Of a DNA stretch of 64,000 nt, positions 9,052 through 18,600 are shown one piece after another; within the stretch, counting starts at the first letter, position 1, and every line of letters starts with the position of its first letter. The position numbers and the translations under genes were made by a program. The notes beneath the pieces were generated by a model, which was given only the letters and a program-made list of their open reading frames with translations, was not told the origin of the DNA and searched no databases. Source of the stretch: Algorimicrobium hallyeonense (lineage in GTDB: Bacteria > Bacteroidota > Bacteroidia > Flavobacteriales > Flavobacteriaceae); the NCBI RefSeq assembly GCF_042657385.1, contig NZ_JBHSLA010000001.1, positions 744,001-808,000 on the forward strand, written 5' to 3'.

Positions 9052-9447
9052 TTATTTAGGAAATTCAATAGTTGCAATAAAATTTTCAAAAACAATTTTA
9101 GATTCATGATCCATTAAACTCGAATTAATTCCTAATGTTTTGTCTTGAGTTTTCAAGGTGTACTCATCTGTGAATTTTTTAATATGAGTCAGATCTTTAA
9201 ATAATAGCTTTTTTCCGAATAACGAATTTTCCTTGATAAAAATATCAGTTATAGTCAAATATTGTTTTTTAAATTCCCAAAGTGACATTCCAATATATAT
9301 AATACCAATTAATAAAGTAAGAATATTTGACCATCGTGTATTGTCTGATTCCCATATATTAAAAACGCCTAACCCTGTCCATACTAACCCTAGAATTAGG
9401 TTAGCATAGAGTCTTTTTTTCTTGTATTTAATAGTTAGTAGACTCAT
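9052..9447 (-). CDS. Small membrane protein, tandem paralogue 1, unknown function
   Basis: A 131-residue protein with two N-terminal membrane helices (LILGLVWTGLGVFNIW; ILTLLIGIIYIGMSLW) and a soluble C-terminal part resembling a PH-like bacterial domain: YLTITDIFIKENSLFGKKLLFKD, then a lysine-rich strand. It is clearly paralogous to the gene at 9465-9884, sharing KKRLY at the start, IWE...RW between the helices, and ITD-x2-I-x-KN-x-LF. It lies between that paralogue and the CPBP protease with short gaps, so all three are probably co-transcribed. Function unknown. Confidence 0.7.
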   Translation of the reverse strand: MSLLTIKYKKKRLYANLILGLVWTGLGVFNIWESDNTRWSNILTLLIGIIYIGMSLWEFKKQYLTITDIFIKENSLFGKKLLFKDLTHIKKFTDEYTLKTQDKTLGINSSLMDHESKIVFENFIATIEFPK

Positions 9448-9464
9448 TGTTTGGGGTTTAAAAT

Positions 9465-9884
9465 CTATAATTTTAGTTCGTAGTATTCGGTTCCTACCAC
9501 TTCAAAGTTGTTTAAATATGATTCTAATGCAACCAAGGAATTTTTATCAATCAGATGTGATTTTATGGTTAATTCTTTCTGTTTGGATTTTAGCATATAA
9601 CCACCAACTAATTTTTCAATTTGAGTGATATCTTTTAGTAGTAACTTTTTAACGAAAAGGTTGTTTTTTCTAATATACGTGTCGGTAATGTTTAAATATT
9701 GATAAGAAATATCCCAAATAAACTGTGCTAAATATAATGAGCCAGCAGCAATAAAACCTAAATTATACCATCTAAACTCCGTATTCTCCCATATAATAAA
9801 AGCACCTAAAGTCAACCAAAAAACACCCAGGACCAAATGGATATAAAGCCTTTTTTTGGTATAATTTATGGTTAAATTTTTCAT
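9465..9884 (-). CDS. Small membrane protein, tandem paralogue 2, unknown function
   Basis: Paralogue of the downstream gene with the same layout: two membrane helices (LVLGVFWLTLGAFIIW; LGFIAAGSLYLAQFIW) followed by a PH-like soluble region (YLNITDTYIRKNNLFVKKLLLKD). ATG 9884 was chosen because MKNLTINYTKKRLY then aligns with MSLLTIKYKKKRLY of the neighbour. The ATG at 9899 would add five residues and nearly touch the ligase stop at 9900. It follows the PaaK-like ligase by 15 bases and so may belong to the tail of the pigment transcript. No function can be assigned. Confidence 0.68.
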   Translation of the reverse strand: MKNLTINYTKKRLYIHLVLGVFWLTLGAFIIWENTEFRWYNLGFIAAGSLYLAQFIWDISYQYLNITDTYIRKNNLFVKKLLLKDITQIEKLVGGYMLKSKQKELTIKSHLIDKNSLVALESYLNNFEVVGTEYYELKL

Positions 9885-9899
9885 GAAGTCATACAACAA

Positions 9900-11195
9900 T
9901 TAGTCCTTTTTACGATTATCAATAACCATAACCGGTTTTCTGCTCATGGCTGGAAACTGTAATTTTTGAATGATTTTCTTATCGTGAAATTCAATTTTAG
10001 GCGCTACACGTAATTTAGCTCTAAAGTGATCTTTAATATTCAAGAGAAGTTTCTCCGTTGGTGTATCTGTTGCTATTTTAATGCAGATTTCATCCGTACC
10101 AATGTTGTTGTGCGAAATTTCAATAACATAGCTCTGAATGGCATTAAAATCATTTAAAATATTATCCATTGCTGGTGGATATAAGGTGGTGCCTTTATAC
10201 TTAATCATTTGCTTTTTACGTCCAACCACAGGGCCTAATCGCATGGTTGTTCTGCCACAAGTACAGGCATCATGATGTGCTTGAACCATATCGCCCGTTT
10301 TAAAACGTAACAAGGGCATACCTTCAACGCCTAATGTAGAAATGGTTAACTCGCCCACTTGTCCAGCAGACACCGGGTTTTCAGCATCATCTAATATTTC
10401 AGCAATAATTAATTCCGGATGATGATGTCCACCTTGTTGCGCTTCACATTCGTTAAAAGCCGTATTCATTTCGGTGGAAGCATAGGTGGAATACAGTTGA
10501 ATATCCCATTCATCTGTTATTTTTTTTGATAATGCATTATGTGAAAAATCTAAATTTCGCAAAGGTTCACCAATACAAATGGCACCTTTTACGCCCGATT
10601 TGTTGATGTCAATATCATGTTGCTTGGCATATTCAATCAATTTTAATAAAAATGACGGTACGGCAATTAAATAGGTTGGGTTGAATTTTATAATAGAATC
10701 CCATTGCAATTCTGGGATTCCTGCACCAACGCGAATCATGCCAGCTCCTAATTTTCGGGATCCTAAAAAGTAGGCCAATCCAGCCATAAAGCGTCTGTCC
10801 ATAGTGGTCATGAGTTGCATAACATCATTTTCCGTCACACCAGAACAGGCAAAAGATAAGGCCTCATTATAGGCTAAACGCTCTAAATCTTTTTCGGTTA
10901 AAGCAAAGGTTACAGGATCGCCTAAAGTTCCAGATGTGGTAACATAATCAATAATTTGATTTTTAGGAACACATAAAAATTCATCATTATATGCTTGCAA
11001 TTGGTCTTTGGAAGTAGTTGGTATTTTTGTTAAATCTTCCAAGGTTTTTATAGAGGAAATAGCAAGGTTATGCTTTTTAAAAACCTGCTGATAATAGCTT
11101 GATTTTTCTTGTAAATACACTAATAATTCAGCCAGCTTTTCTTCTTGAAAAATTTTAATTTCTGATTTAGTAGCTTGTTCTATTTTAGGAATCAT
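9900..11195 (-). CDS. PaaK-like phenylacetate-CoA ligase family adenylate-forming enzyme
   Basis: A 431-residue member of the phenylacetate-CoA ligase / F390 synthetase family. It has the phosphate loop TSGTLGDP at 87-94, STYASTEMNTAF (adenine/aryl motif), a Cys/His pair region (CTCG) and RFKTGD. Such enzymes adenylate aryl acids and transfer them to a thiol. It is the only aryl-acid-activating enzyme in the pigment cluster, so I infer that it activates 4-coumarate (from the ammonia-lyase) or loads it onto an acyl carrier protein, the job ApeH does for 4-hydroxybenzoate in E. coli aryl polyene synthesis. The thiol acceptor (CoA or ACP) is not known. Confidence 0.85.
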   Translation of the reverse strand: MIPKIEQATKSEIKIFQEEKLAELLVYLQEKSSYYQQVFKKHNLAISSIKTLEDLTKIPTTSKDQLQAYNDEFLCVPKNQIIDYVTTSGTLGDPVTFALTEKDLERLAYNEALSFACSGVTENDVMQLMTTMDRRFMAGLAYFLGSRKLGAGMIRVGAGIPELQWDSIIKFNPTYLIAVPSFLLKLIEYAKQHDIDINKSGVKGAICIGEPLRNLDFSHNALSKKITDEWDIQLYSTYASTEMNTAFNECEAQQGGHHHPELIIAEILDDAENPVSAGQVGELTISTLGVEGMPLLRFKTGDMVQAHHDACTCGRTTMRLGPVVGRKKQMIKYKGTTLYPPAMDNILNDFNAIQSYVIEISHNNIGTDEICIKIATDTPTEKLLLNIKDHFRAKLRVAPKIEFHDKKIIQKLQFPAMSRKPVMVIDNRKKD

Positions 11196-11292
11196 ATTAT
11201 TTTTCGGAGGTTTGTGTCTGCAACTTGAGGTAATTTAGTAATTCTAAACATAGTATTTTACTTAACCTCATTTATTTGATTTGTTATGTATT

Positions 11293-12432
11293 TTAATTTG
11301 GATATTTTACGGCTTCTCCTTCTGAAATAAAAACTAAAGCATCAAAGTGCTTAAACCAATTGGTTTTGCTTTTTTTTAGATTAAACATCCCTTCGTATTC
11401 TTTTTCTGCATATTCTGGATTATCACTGATTATTTGTTTTGAATCCATAAAATAATTTTTTTCAAGTGAAGATAAAAAGTGAAGTAAATTGTTCTCATCA
11501 TTATTAGTTTTTTCTATCCATTTCTTTTTTCTATTTTGTATGAATATAGATGAAAAGGCTATGTGGTATGAAATACCTGGGTTTAAATTCACAAATTGAC
11601 CACCCATTGTTTGACCCTTCATAAAATCATATTCGTATTTTGCCATGTGTGCATTTGCTAACCAAACAATGAATTTTTTTTCAGGCATTGTTTTGACTAA
11701 AAAGTCTAGGTTTTTAGCCATTTGACTATCTCTAATTGGTATACCTTTTTTACTTGGTTTATGAGTTGTGTTTATTAATATATTGCTTTTAAAGCTTTCT
11801 AAAATTTGAAACCATAATGCATTTTTCATGACATTTTTGTTTACTAATAATTCGCTTATTTCGTTGATTAAATATTTAATTTCTGTTTTTGTAAGAACTT
11901 TATTTGCTTCTTTTCTGTTCTTAATATAGGTTTCTATTAAGCTGGTAAAATCTTCTTCGTATTTGATAGCATTATCATTTAGAAAAGCTGTAAGTTTATT
12001 TGTGAAATTATAATATGAATAAGGCCCCGAAAATTGGTTATCAAAACCCCAAAGGGTCACATTATTTTCAGTTAGAAAATTGAATAGTTCTTGGCATTGA
12101 ATAGAATAAGACCAAAAGCCAAAAATATTATCCTTATTATGGTCGAAATAGAGTCCAAAAAAATCACTTTCAAAGGCTATATCTTTATAGTTTTTTTCTA
12201 ATACTAAATACTTTACAAATTCAGTTTTGGCCAAAAAATCTGAACCAGAATTATGATGAGACTCACCTAAAAAAACAACTTTTTTATTAGTCAAATTAGT
12301 ATCTAAAATCTCTTTAACTTCTTTGGTTAGTAGACTCTCTATCGAATCTAATTCATAAATATTCTTTTCGAATTGTGCTAAAAGAGAATTGAAACTCAAA
12401 ATTATGAAAAACAATGCTGTGGTTTTTCTCAT
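11293..12432 (-). CDS. Secreted erythromycin-esterase-family (EreA/ChaN-like) protein
   Basis: About 379 residues with an N-terminal signal peptide (ALFFIILSFNSLLAQ). Motifs of the erythromycin esterase homologue family are visible: FLGESHHNSG near residue 55, RDSQMAKNLDFL near 235 and WLANAHMAK near 260. The family contains macrolide esterases and many proteins of unknown role, so resistance should not be assumed. It interrupts the pigment cluster between the ligase and the C45 hydrolase, with gaps of about 97 and 40 bases, and looks more AT-rich than its neighbours. This suggests a later insertion. The ATG at 12432 places the signal peptide correctly. Confidence 0.72.
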   Translation of the reverse strand: MRKTTALFFIILSFNSLLAQFEKNIYELDSIESLLTKEVKEILDTNLTNKKVVFLGESHHNSGSDFLAKTEFVKYLVLEKNYKDIAFESDFFGLYFDHNKDNIFGFWSYSIQCQELFNFLTENNVTLWGFDNQFSGPYSYYNFTNKLTAFLNDNAIKYEEDFTSLIETYIKNRKEANKVLTKTEIKYLINEISELLVNKNVMKNALWFQILESFKSNILINTTHKPSKKGIPIRDSQMAKNLDFLVKTMPEKKFIVWLANAHMAKYEYDFMKGQTMGGQFVNLNPGISYHIAFSSIFIQNRKKKWIEKTNNDENNLLHFLSSLEKNYFMDSKQIISDNPEYAEKEYEGMFNLKKSKTNWFKHFDALVFISEGEAVKYPN

Positions 12433-12472
12433 ATTTGTAGCCATATTTAAATCCAAAAGTAAGGATTCTATT

Positions 12473-14137
12473 TTATTTCAGTTTGTTTTTAATCTTTTTA
12501 ATGTACCAATCTATTTGTTCTTGATCTGGAACAGTGGTAATTTCTTTGGTCTGCGCCTTCTCAAAAGCTTGTAAAGCTGCTGTGTAATAGTGCTTTTTAT
12601 AGTAATAGGTTCCCACTAAATAATAGGCCTCCCAATAATTTGGGTTCACAGCAATTAGTTCGTCCAGAACGTTTTGTTCTACATGATTGTCTGTTAAAAT
12701 AGCTTTGGAAATTTCCCGACTTAAAACCCGATATGTTTCATAGTCTAAATACGCCTGCGTGAATTGAAATGGATCGGCTTCAATAGATAATTCACTATTA
12801 TGAAATGATTTGGCTGCAGTTTCTGATGGTTCGTTTTTGAAAATCGTATGCAAATTATAGGCTACAAATTCGCCTAGTTGATACGGATTAGCGGATACCC
12901 ATACCAAGCCTTGTTCAGGTTTAAAAACCACACCATGATGGGCTAATAATTGGTTTAAGGCTTTTTCGTTTCCATAGCCTATGGCTTTATTTTTTAATCC
13001 TTCTGTGTTTCTTAAAATAGAAACCGCTTTTTCAACCGTTAGTTTGGGCGTTTCTGAAAGTAACTCTTCCATACGTTCAAAACGATATTGCGAGTGACTT
13101 TCAGCAATTTGTTTCAAGTTATTTTCATCAGTTGCATAGGCGTCACTTTGAAAATGATTGGAACAAATTAATTGATTGGAATTTTCAACGTTATAAACGC
13201 CAAAATTATTTGGCGACACCTCAATGGTAACCGCATGATTATCCTTGGCACTTCCTATAAATATAGATTCCGAAACAAATACTTGGCGTTTCTTAGCAAT
13301 AGCAATGGCTTCATCTATCGTGCTGGCATATTGTAAAATTTCGCGTGTTAAAATGGAAATTGGTGTTTTGGCAATTAACGGTATATCTGATTTTCCAGCA
13401 TTAATTGTCACGGTTAATCCTTGGTCGTTCATGCCTGAGACCACACCCATCATGCCAGCCCAAGTAACGGACATAAAATTATAACCGTTTGTAGGTTTTA
13501 TGAAGGAAATGATTTTATTTTTTGCGAAATCGTCTCCAGCATAAAAGTCGAAATTTCTACCAATAATCAAGCTGCCATCTTCGGTTTTATCTCCCCAAGC
13601 GGCAAAAGATGAACACCCAACAAGTGCCAAATCCTGTAAGGCGTGTCCAATATCGTGGGCACTATGAAAATAGAGTAATCGCAGATAATCATCAGCCACA
13701 TAATCATAACTATCTCCTGCGTATTTTGAAACCCCTAATATTTCACTTTTATACTCTTCAGGAACGTGCAAATACATTTTTCGGTTGTACCAAGCTAACA
13801 CTTTACGTAATAGATATTGTTTGGTTTTGGATGGGACGAGCTCTTCTACTTTTCCTAAAAAGGCCGTTTCTTGTTTCGCCATTAACTCTTGACTTAAACT
13901 GCCTGTTTGCAAACCAATTTGATACGGATCGCCAGAAACATATAATTCCCATTGCCCATATTTATTTTTAGTTAGCAGACCATTTTCTGTGGTAAATGTA
14001 GAATCGGAAATCTGGTTGCGTTCGGGAATGGTTTGGTTGTAATTGGAAACATCTGGAATATCATGTAGCGACTTTTTTACACCACAAGAAGTGATAAGCA
14101 AAATAAATACGAGTATGTTACAATAGGTTTTCAGCAT
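12473..14137 (-). CDS. C45-family Ntn-hydrolase (acyl-CoA:6-APA acyltransferase-like) lipoprotein with TPR tail
   Basis: A 554-residue protein with a lipobox (ILLITSCGV, Cys18), so exported and lipid-anchored. The central region is a C45 peptidase/acyltransferase fold. VGCSSFAAWG contains the likely self-processing nucleophile Cys175, followed by IIGRNFDF and GMMGVVSGMNDQGLTV. The C-terminal 120 residues look like TPR helices (NYWEAYYLVGTYYYKKHYYTAALQAFEKA). C45 enzymes hydrolyse or transfer acyl groups on amides or esters. In the pigment cluster it could modify the polyene after export; this is inference. Its stop shares one base with the start of the next upstream gene at 14137. Confidence 0.8.
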   Translation of the reverse strand: MLKTYCNILVFILLITSCGVKKSLHDIPDVSNYNQTIPERNQISDSTFTTENGLLTKNKYGQWELYVSGDPYQIGLQTGSLSQELMAKQETAFLGKVEELVPSKTKQYLLRKVLAWYNRKMYLHVPEEYKSEILGVSKYAGDSYDYVADDYLRLLYFHSAHDIGHALQDLALVGCSSFAAWGDKTEDGSLIIGRNFDFYAGDDFAKNKIISFIKPTNGYNFMSVTWAGMMGVVSGMNDQGLTVTINAGKSDIPLIAKTPISILTREILQYASTIDEAIAIAKKRQVFVSESIFIGSAKDNHAVTIEVSPNNFGVYNVENSNQLICSNHFQSDAYATDENNLKQIAESHSQYRFERMEELLSETPKLTVEKAVSILRNTEGLKNKAIGYGNEKALNQLLAHHGVVFKPEQGLVWVSANPYQLGEFVAYNLHTIFKNEPSETAAKSFHNSELSIEADPFQFTQAYLDYETYRVLSREISKAILTDNHVEQNVLDELIAVNPNYWEAYYLVGTYYYKKHYYTAALQAFEKAQTKEITTVPDQEQIDWYIKKIKNKLK

Positions 14138-15669
14138 TAATTTTCTGTTTGATTTGCCGCAATAATTTTATCTAACAAATAGTCCTGACCTAATAATTCG
14201 GAACAGGTAACAACACCACTAATGGTAACGCCTAAAATTCCATGCATATTTAAACTTTGACCTGTAAATAACAAATTGTCTATTTTTGTTTTTGGTGAAA
14301 TAAAAGACTGCATGGATTTATTTACATCCTTGGTATAGCCATACATAGAACCACGATTTGTTGCAATATAATCACGATAAGAAAGTGGTGATGAGGTATA
14401 ATATTCCGCAATACAATTGCGAATATTTGGAAATTTTTTCTCTAATTCGTCTATAATAATCTCCGCTTTTTCTTTTTTAAATGCTTCGTAAGTTTGGCCA
14501 CGTTCATTTTTATGGGCAACCGTATTAAAGGTGTCAGCCCAAGGTTCCACTTCTTCATAACGCATATAGGTCATAATGGTTATATTATCGCCATATATGT
14601 TGTTGTCTTTTTTGATTCCCATAGATAACATATAGCTTTCTGGCCACGTTTCTTGGGTGTAATGTTGGGCATTCCAAACGGCATCTTGTGTTTTAAAATG
14701 ATAATAATTCTTGTTGATATATTTAAAACAATCTGGTTTTAAAACAATATACAAACTGAAGGCTGAAATGGTACTTTCAATACCTTCAATTCGGTTAGTA
14801 TATGATTTTCTAAAGTGTTCTTTCCCTACTAAATTCAGAGTGATTTTCGGCTCAATATTAGAAATAAACGTGTTGCCTTCTATCTTGTTTCCGTTGGTAC
14901 AAACAGCTGCTTTAATTAAACCATCTGCACAGATTAAATTTTCAACCTCATGATGTTTATAAACTTCACCACCATACTTTTTTAGTTGTCTAATAAGCAA
15001 TTTAGTAATTTGACTACCACCATTTATACAACGGTACGCACTTTGAATATAAGAATTTACGGAAAGTGAATGTACATAAAAGGGCGTTTTATAACCATCG
15101 CCCGCATACAAGAAATTGGAGCCGGCCAAAACAGCTTGTAAGCGTTTATTATTGGTTATGGATTCCAAATAGGATTTAATTTGTAGTTTAAAAACTCCAT
15201 CAGCATAAGGTCTTCCTGGTTTTAATCTGTAAAGAGGAAAGGCATTACAGGTTTCCTGAATTTGTTCGCAGTAGGTATTTATAGCTTCTGATTCGTCTGG
15301 GAAGTAGGTTTTTAATTGGGCTTTGAAATTGTTAAAACCTTGTGCATATGGATAGGCGTTTTCATCATCATCAAAACTAATAATATCAAACCCATCTTCA
15401 TCCATTTTTTTGAGAGATAAGCCATCCATAATTCCCAAATAATTGAAATACTGGTAGAGGTTTTCACCTTTTCCCAAACTCCCAATATAATGGACACCTG
15501 TATCAAAAATAGATTTGTTTCTGGAGAAGGTTTGTAAGTTTCCACCAAATTGCTGATTTTTTTCCAAAACACACACACTATAACCTTCTTTTGCCATTAT
15601 AATAGCAGACACCAGACCGCCTAATCCGCTGCCAATAATAACAATGTCATAATGTGATTTTGGTTTCAA
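14137..15669 (-). CDS. FAD-dependent oxidoreductase, phytoene desaturase/carotenoid isomerase-like
   Basis: A 510-residue flavoenzyme with an N-terminal dinucleotide fold (VIIGSGLGGLVSAI at about 9-22, VLEKNQQFGGNLQTF) and the C-terminal FAD closing motif LLFTGQSLNMHGILGVTISG. It resembles CrtI/CrtISO-type enzymes that desaturate or isomerise polyenes. No carotenoid synthase genes are nearby, so in this cluster it more likely acts on the aryl polyene or on a cyclohexanedione intermediate. It is one base from the MMPL gene (15671) and overlaps the C45 gene by one base, indicating tight translational coupling. Confidence 0.82.
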   Translation of the reverse strand: MKPKSHYDIVIIGSGLGGLVSAIIMAKEGYSVCVLEKNQQFGGNLQTFSRNKSIFDTGVHYIGSLGKGENLYQYFNYLGIMDGLSLKKMDEDGFDIISFDDDENAYPYAQGFNNFKAQLKTYFPDESEAINTYCEQIQETCNAFPLYRLKPGRPYADGVFKLQIKSYLESITNNKRLQAVLAGSNFLYAGDGYKTPFYVHSLSVNSYIQSAYRCINGGSQITKLLIRQLKKYGGEVYKHHEVENLICADGLIKAAVCTNGNKIEGNTFISNIEPKITLNLVGKEHFRKSYTNRIEGIESTISAFSLYIVLKPDCFKYINKNYYHFKTQDAVWNAQHYTQETWPESYMLSMGIKKDNNIYGDNITIMTYMRYEEVEPWADTFNTVAHKNERGQTYEAFKKEKAEIIIDELEKKFPNIRNCIAEYYTSSPLSYRDYIATNRGSMYGYTKDVNKSMQSFISPKTKIDNLLFTGQSLNMHGILGVTISGVVTCSELLGQDYLLDKIIAANQTEN

Positions 15670-15670
15670 A

Positions 15671-18600
15671 TTAGTGCTTAATTAAAAGAATTAAATTTTG
15701 TGTTTGATGGCTAATATGATAATTAAGTTTTTCAAATATAGCTAAATAGCGTTTTGTACTTTCAAAAAGAAGAACAACACGTGCTGTGTTTTGAGCACTT
15801 AATGATTCTAATTGCGTATTTGTTAACACATCTGAATTAATAATGAGTGTATTGCTAGGCGTTTTTAGGGCTTTTAAAATTGATTCAGCACTATTAATTT
15901 TATAATGGTTATTAGGAATAAAACTGTTTTGTACCAATTTGCGGGATGCAGAATTTTCTAGAAAGCTCGTAATTTTTCTATTTGGGCTATCTACAGCCAA
16001 TAGAAAATCTAATTGACCATGGGCATTTGAAATATGTGTGATGCTTTCGTCATCCTCCAAGGTGTCTAATAGATATTTATAGGTATCTTGATGAGTATTT
16101 AAGTCCGTTTTTATAGTTAGATATTGTTCGTGACCTTTATAGCGAAATTCCTCCAAGACCATATTATGAAAGTAGGTTGCATTTTCATGAGCATTTCTAA
16201 AGGCTTTAAATTCCGATTTAAAATAGGCACTAATTTGTTTGGTGCGTTCCCGATCTTTAATTCCGAAATTGGTGTCATCAAAAGCAATACGCTTTAATAT
16301 TTTTACAGATAAACGACCACGTTTAATAACGAAATTCCCTTTTGGTAATATTTCAGAATTCCCATGAATAATAATAGGAACAACGTCCAATTTAAATTGA
16401 TGGGCCAAATAAAATGCGCCTTTATGAAAACGTTTCATTTTGTGTGTATACGACCGTGTTCCTTCAGGAAAAGCCATAAGCGAATAGCCTTGATCCACTT
16501 TTTTCTGTAAATGCGTAACGCCATTTTCAATACCACTAGAAACAGGATAAAATCCAGCTAATTTAACCGCTCTACCAAAAAACGGTGAGTTGTAAACCCA
16601 ATCATTTACTAAAAATATAATTTTTGGATTCAGCATGCCAATAGCCAAAATATCAAGGAATGACGTATGATTGGCAATTATTACAGCTTGTTTTTTAAAG
16701 GTTTCGTTGGTTGGGTTTATAACTTGGGTTTTAAAAAAGGGATAGGAATCTAAAACCGATTTCATAAACTTGGACATTACGCGGTGAAACCAGCCCATTT
16801 TTTTCTTCATACTAACCGGAATCACGCGTAAAATAGTCATTCCGAAGATGGATAAAAACAAACCACCAAGACCATAATAGGTGAATGAAATACTAGAGAA
16901 AATAAATAAAACTACAGGAGCCGGTTTGCTTGTTTTACTTCCAATAAAAAATTTAAAAAACAAGGGTTGCAGAACAAAGGCGATACATAAAGCGGAAATA
17001 ATACCAATTATAGACACCATTGAAATGCTAAAAAGTGCAGGGTGCTTGGCGAAAATAAGTACACCAACACCTAAAATAGTGGTGATTACAGATAATATAA
17101 TAGACGTTTTGTGGGTTGGTAAAACGCGTTCGCCTGTTTTTAACTCATGTAATAGTCCGTTGGTAATAAAAATGCTATAATCAATTCCCAAACCAAAAAT
17201 AAAGGTCGATATTATAATGTTAAATATATTAAATTCAATACCTGTTACACCCATTATACCAATGGTTAACAGCCAGGTTAATGCAATTGGCAATGCCGTC
17301 ACTAAGGTGAGAGACACGCTTCTGTAAAAAAGTAATAACAAAACTAAAACAACTAAAAGCGAATAGCCAACCAACCGATTAAAATCATTTTTTAGTCCAC
17401 CTAAAAAGGTTTCATTCATTTGCTTTCTATCAATTACCAAGGTTTGTGGTTGGTCTTTAAAGGTTTTTATTAAACTTTCGGTTTGATTGTCTTCTAATTT
17501 CACTAATGATGTGACTGTTGAAAAACCATCAGCTTCGCCAATATAATCTTCAATAGAAACCGTTTTTAAGGTTTTAAAACCGTCCAAATTTAAAGTGTTG
17601 AAGTCAGCTTCCATTAGGTTGTAGAATTGCTGGAATGTGCTTGGTTTAAACCCAAGCGTTTCGCCACTAGAAATTAGTTCTTGTTTGGTAAACGCTATCG
17701 TTTCTGGCTGCCAGAAATTTCGCCAAGCTTCTACGTGTTTCTGTTGCTGGTCTTGGCTTTGTACCAAAGCGCCAATGGAACTAAAATTAATAATTTGATT
17801 TTCCTTTTTAAGCGTTTGTAGTTTAGAAAATACGGCATCATTGGCTGTAATAGCTTCTTCCGTATTAGAGCCGTAAGCTGCTAAATAAACCGATTTGGAT
17901 TGAATATTGGTTAAGACATCTAAACGTTGTTGTGCTTGCAATAATTCTTCGGGTTCATAGTTTAATTGCGAAATATCGTTGTTAAAACCTACTTTGCTGT
18001 AGGTGAAAATACTCAACACAAATAGTGCAACTAATCCGCTAATGAGCCATTTGTTTTTATGAAATGGATATTTGGCAGCTGTATCTAAAATTGTTTTCCC
18101 TTGAAGTGATTTTTTGTTAATTCGATACACTTGAGGAATAAAAATTAATGAAAATACCGAAGCACCTAAAACACTAATGGCGGCAAATATTCCTAAATCT
18201 TGAAGAGCTTGCGATTTTAAAAACAACAAACATAAAAACGCCATAGCAGTCGTTAAACTACTCATTAAAACAGGCTTAGTAATCTCTTGATACAATTCCT
18301 TAATATTATTGTTACTCCTAATATGGGTTAATATATGAAGGGCATAATCCAAAGTAATTCCTAATAAAACCGAGCCAATACCTAATGAAATAGCAGATAT
18401 ATTCGTGCGGATTACAAACAACATGGCAACTGCCAGCAAGGCACCAAAAGCGGTAGGTGTAAATAAAATAAGTGGAATGGATATTTTTTTGTAAAACACA
18501 ATCAGTATTAAAAGCAAAACACTCATGGCAATACTTACTGTAATAGTAATGTCACGTTTTATTTGCTGTGCATTGGCAACAGCAATTAAAGCACCTCCAA

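Noticed and set aside
11293..12432. Calling this a macrolide resistance gene
   Set aside because: Only family motifs are visible, and many members have no such activity; the genetic context gives no support.
13609..13971. Plus-strand frame of 120 codons
   Set aside because: It is antisense to the C45 gene around its nucleophile motif; no start context or motif.
14137..15669. Carotenoid biosynthesis locus
   Set aside because: A CrtI-like enzyme is present, but no phytoene synthase, cyclase or GGPP synthase gene lies in the window.
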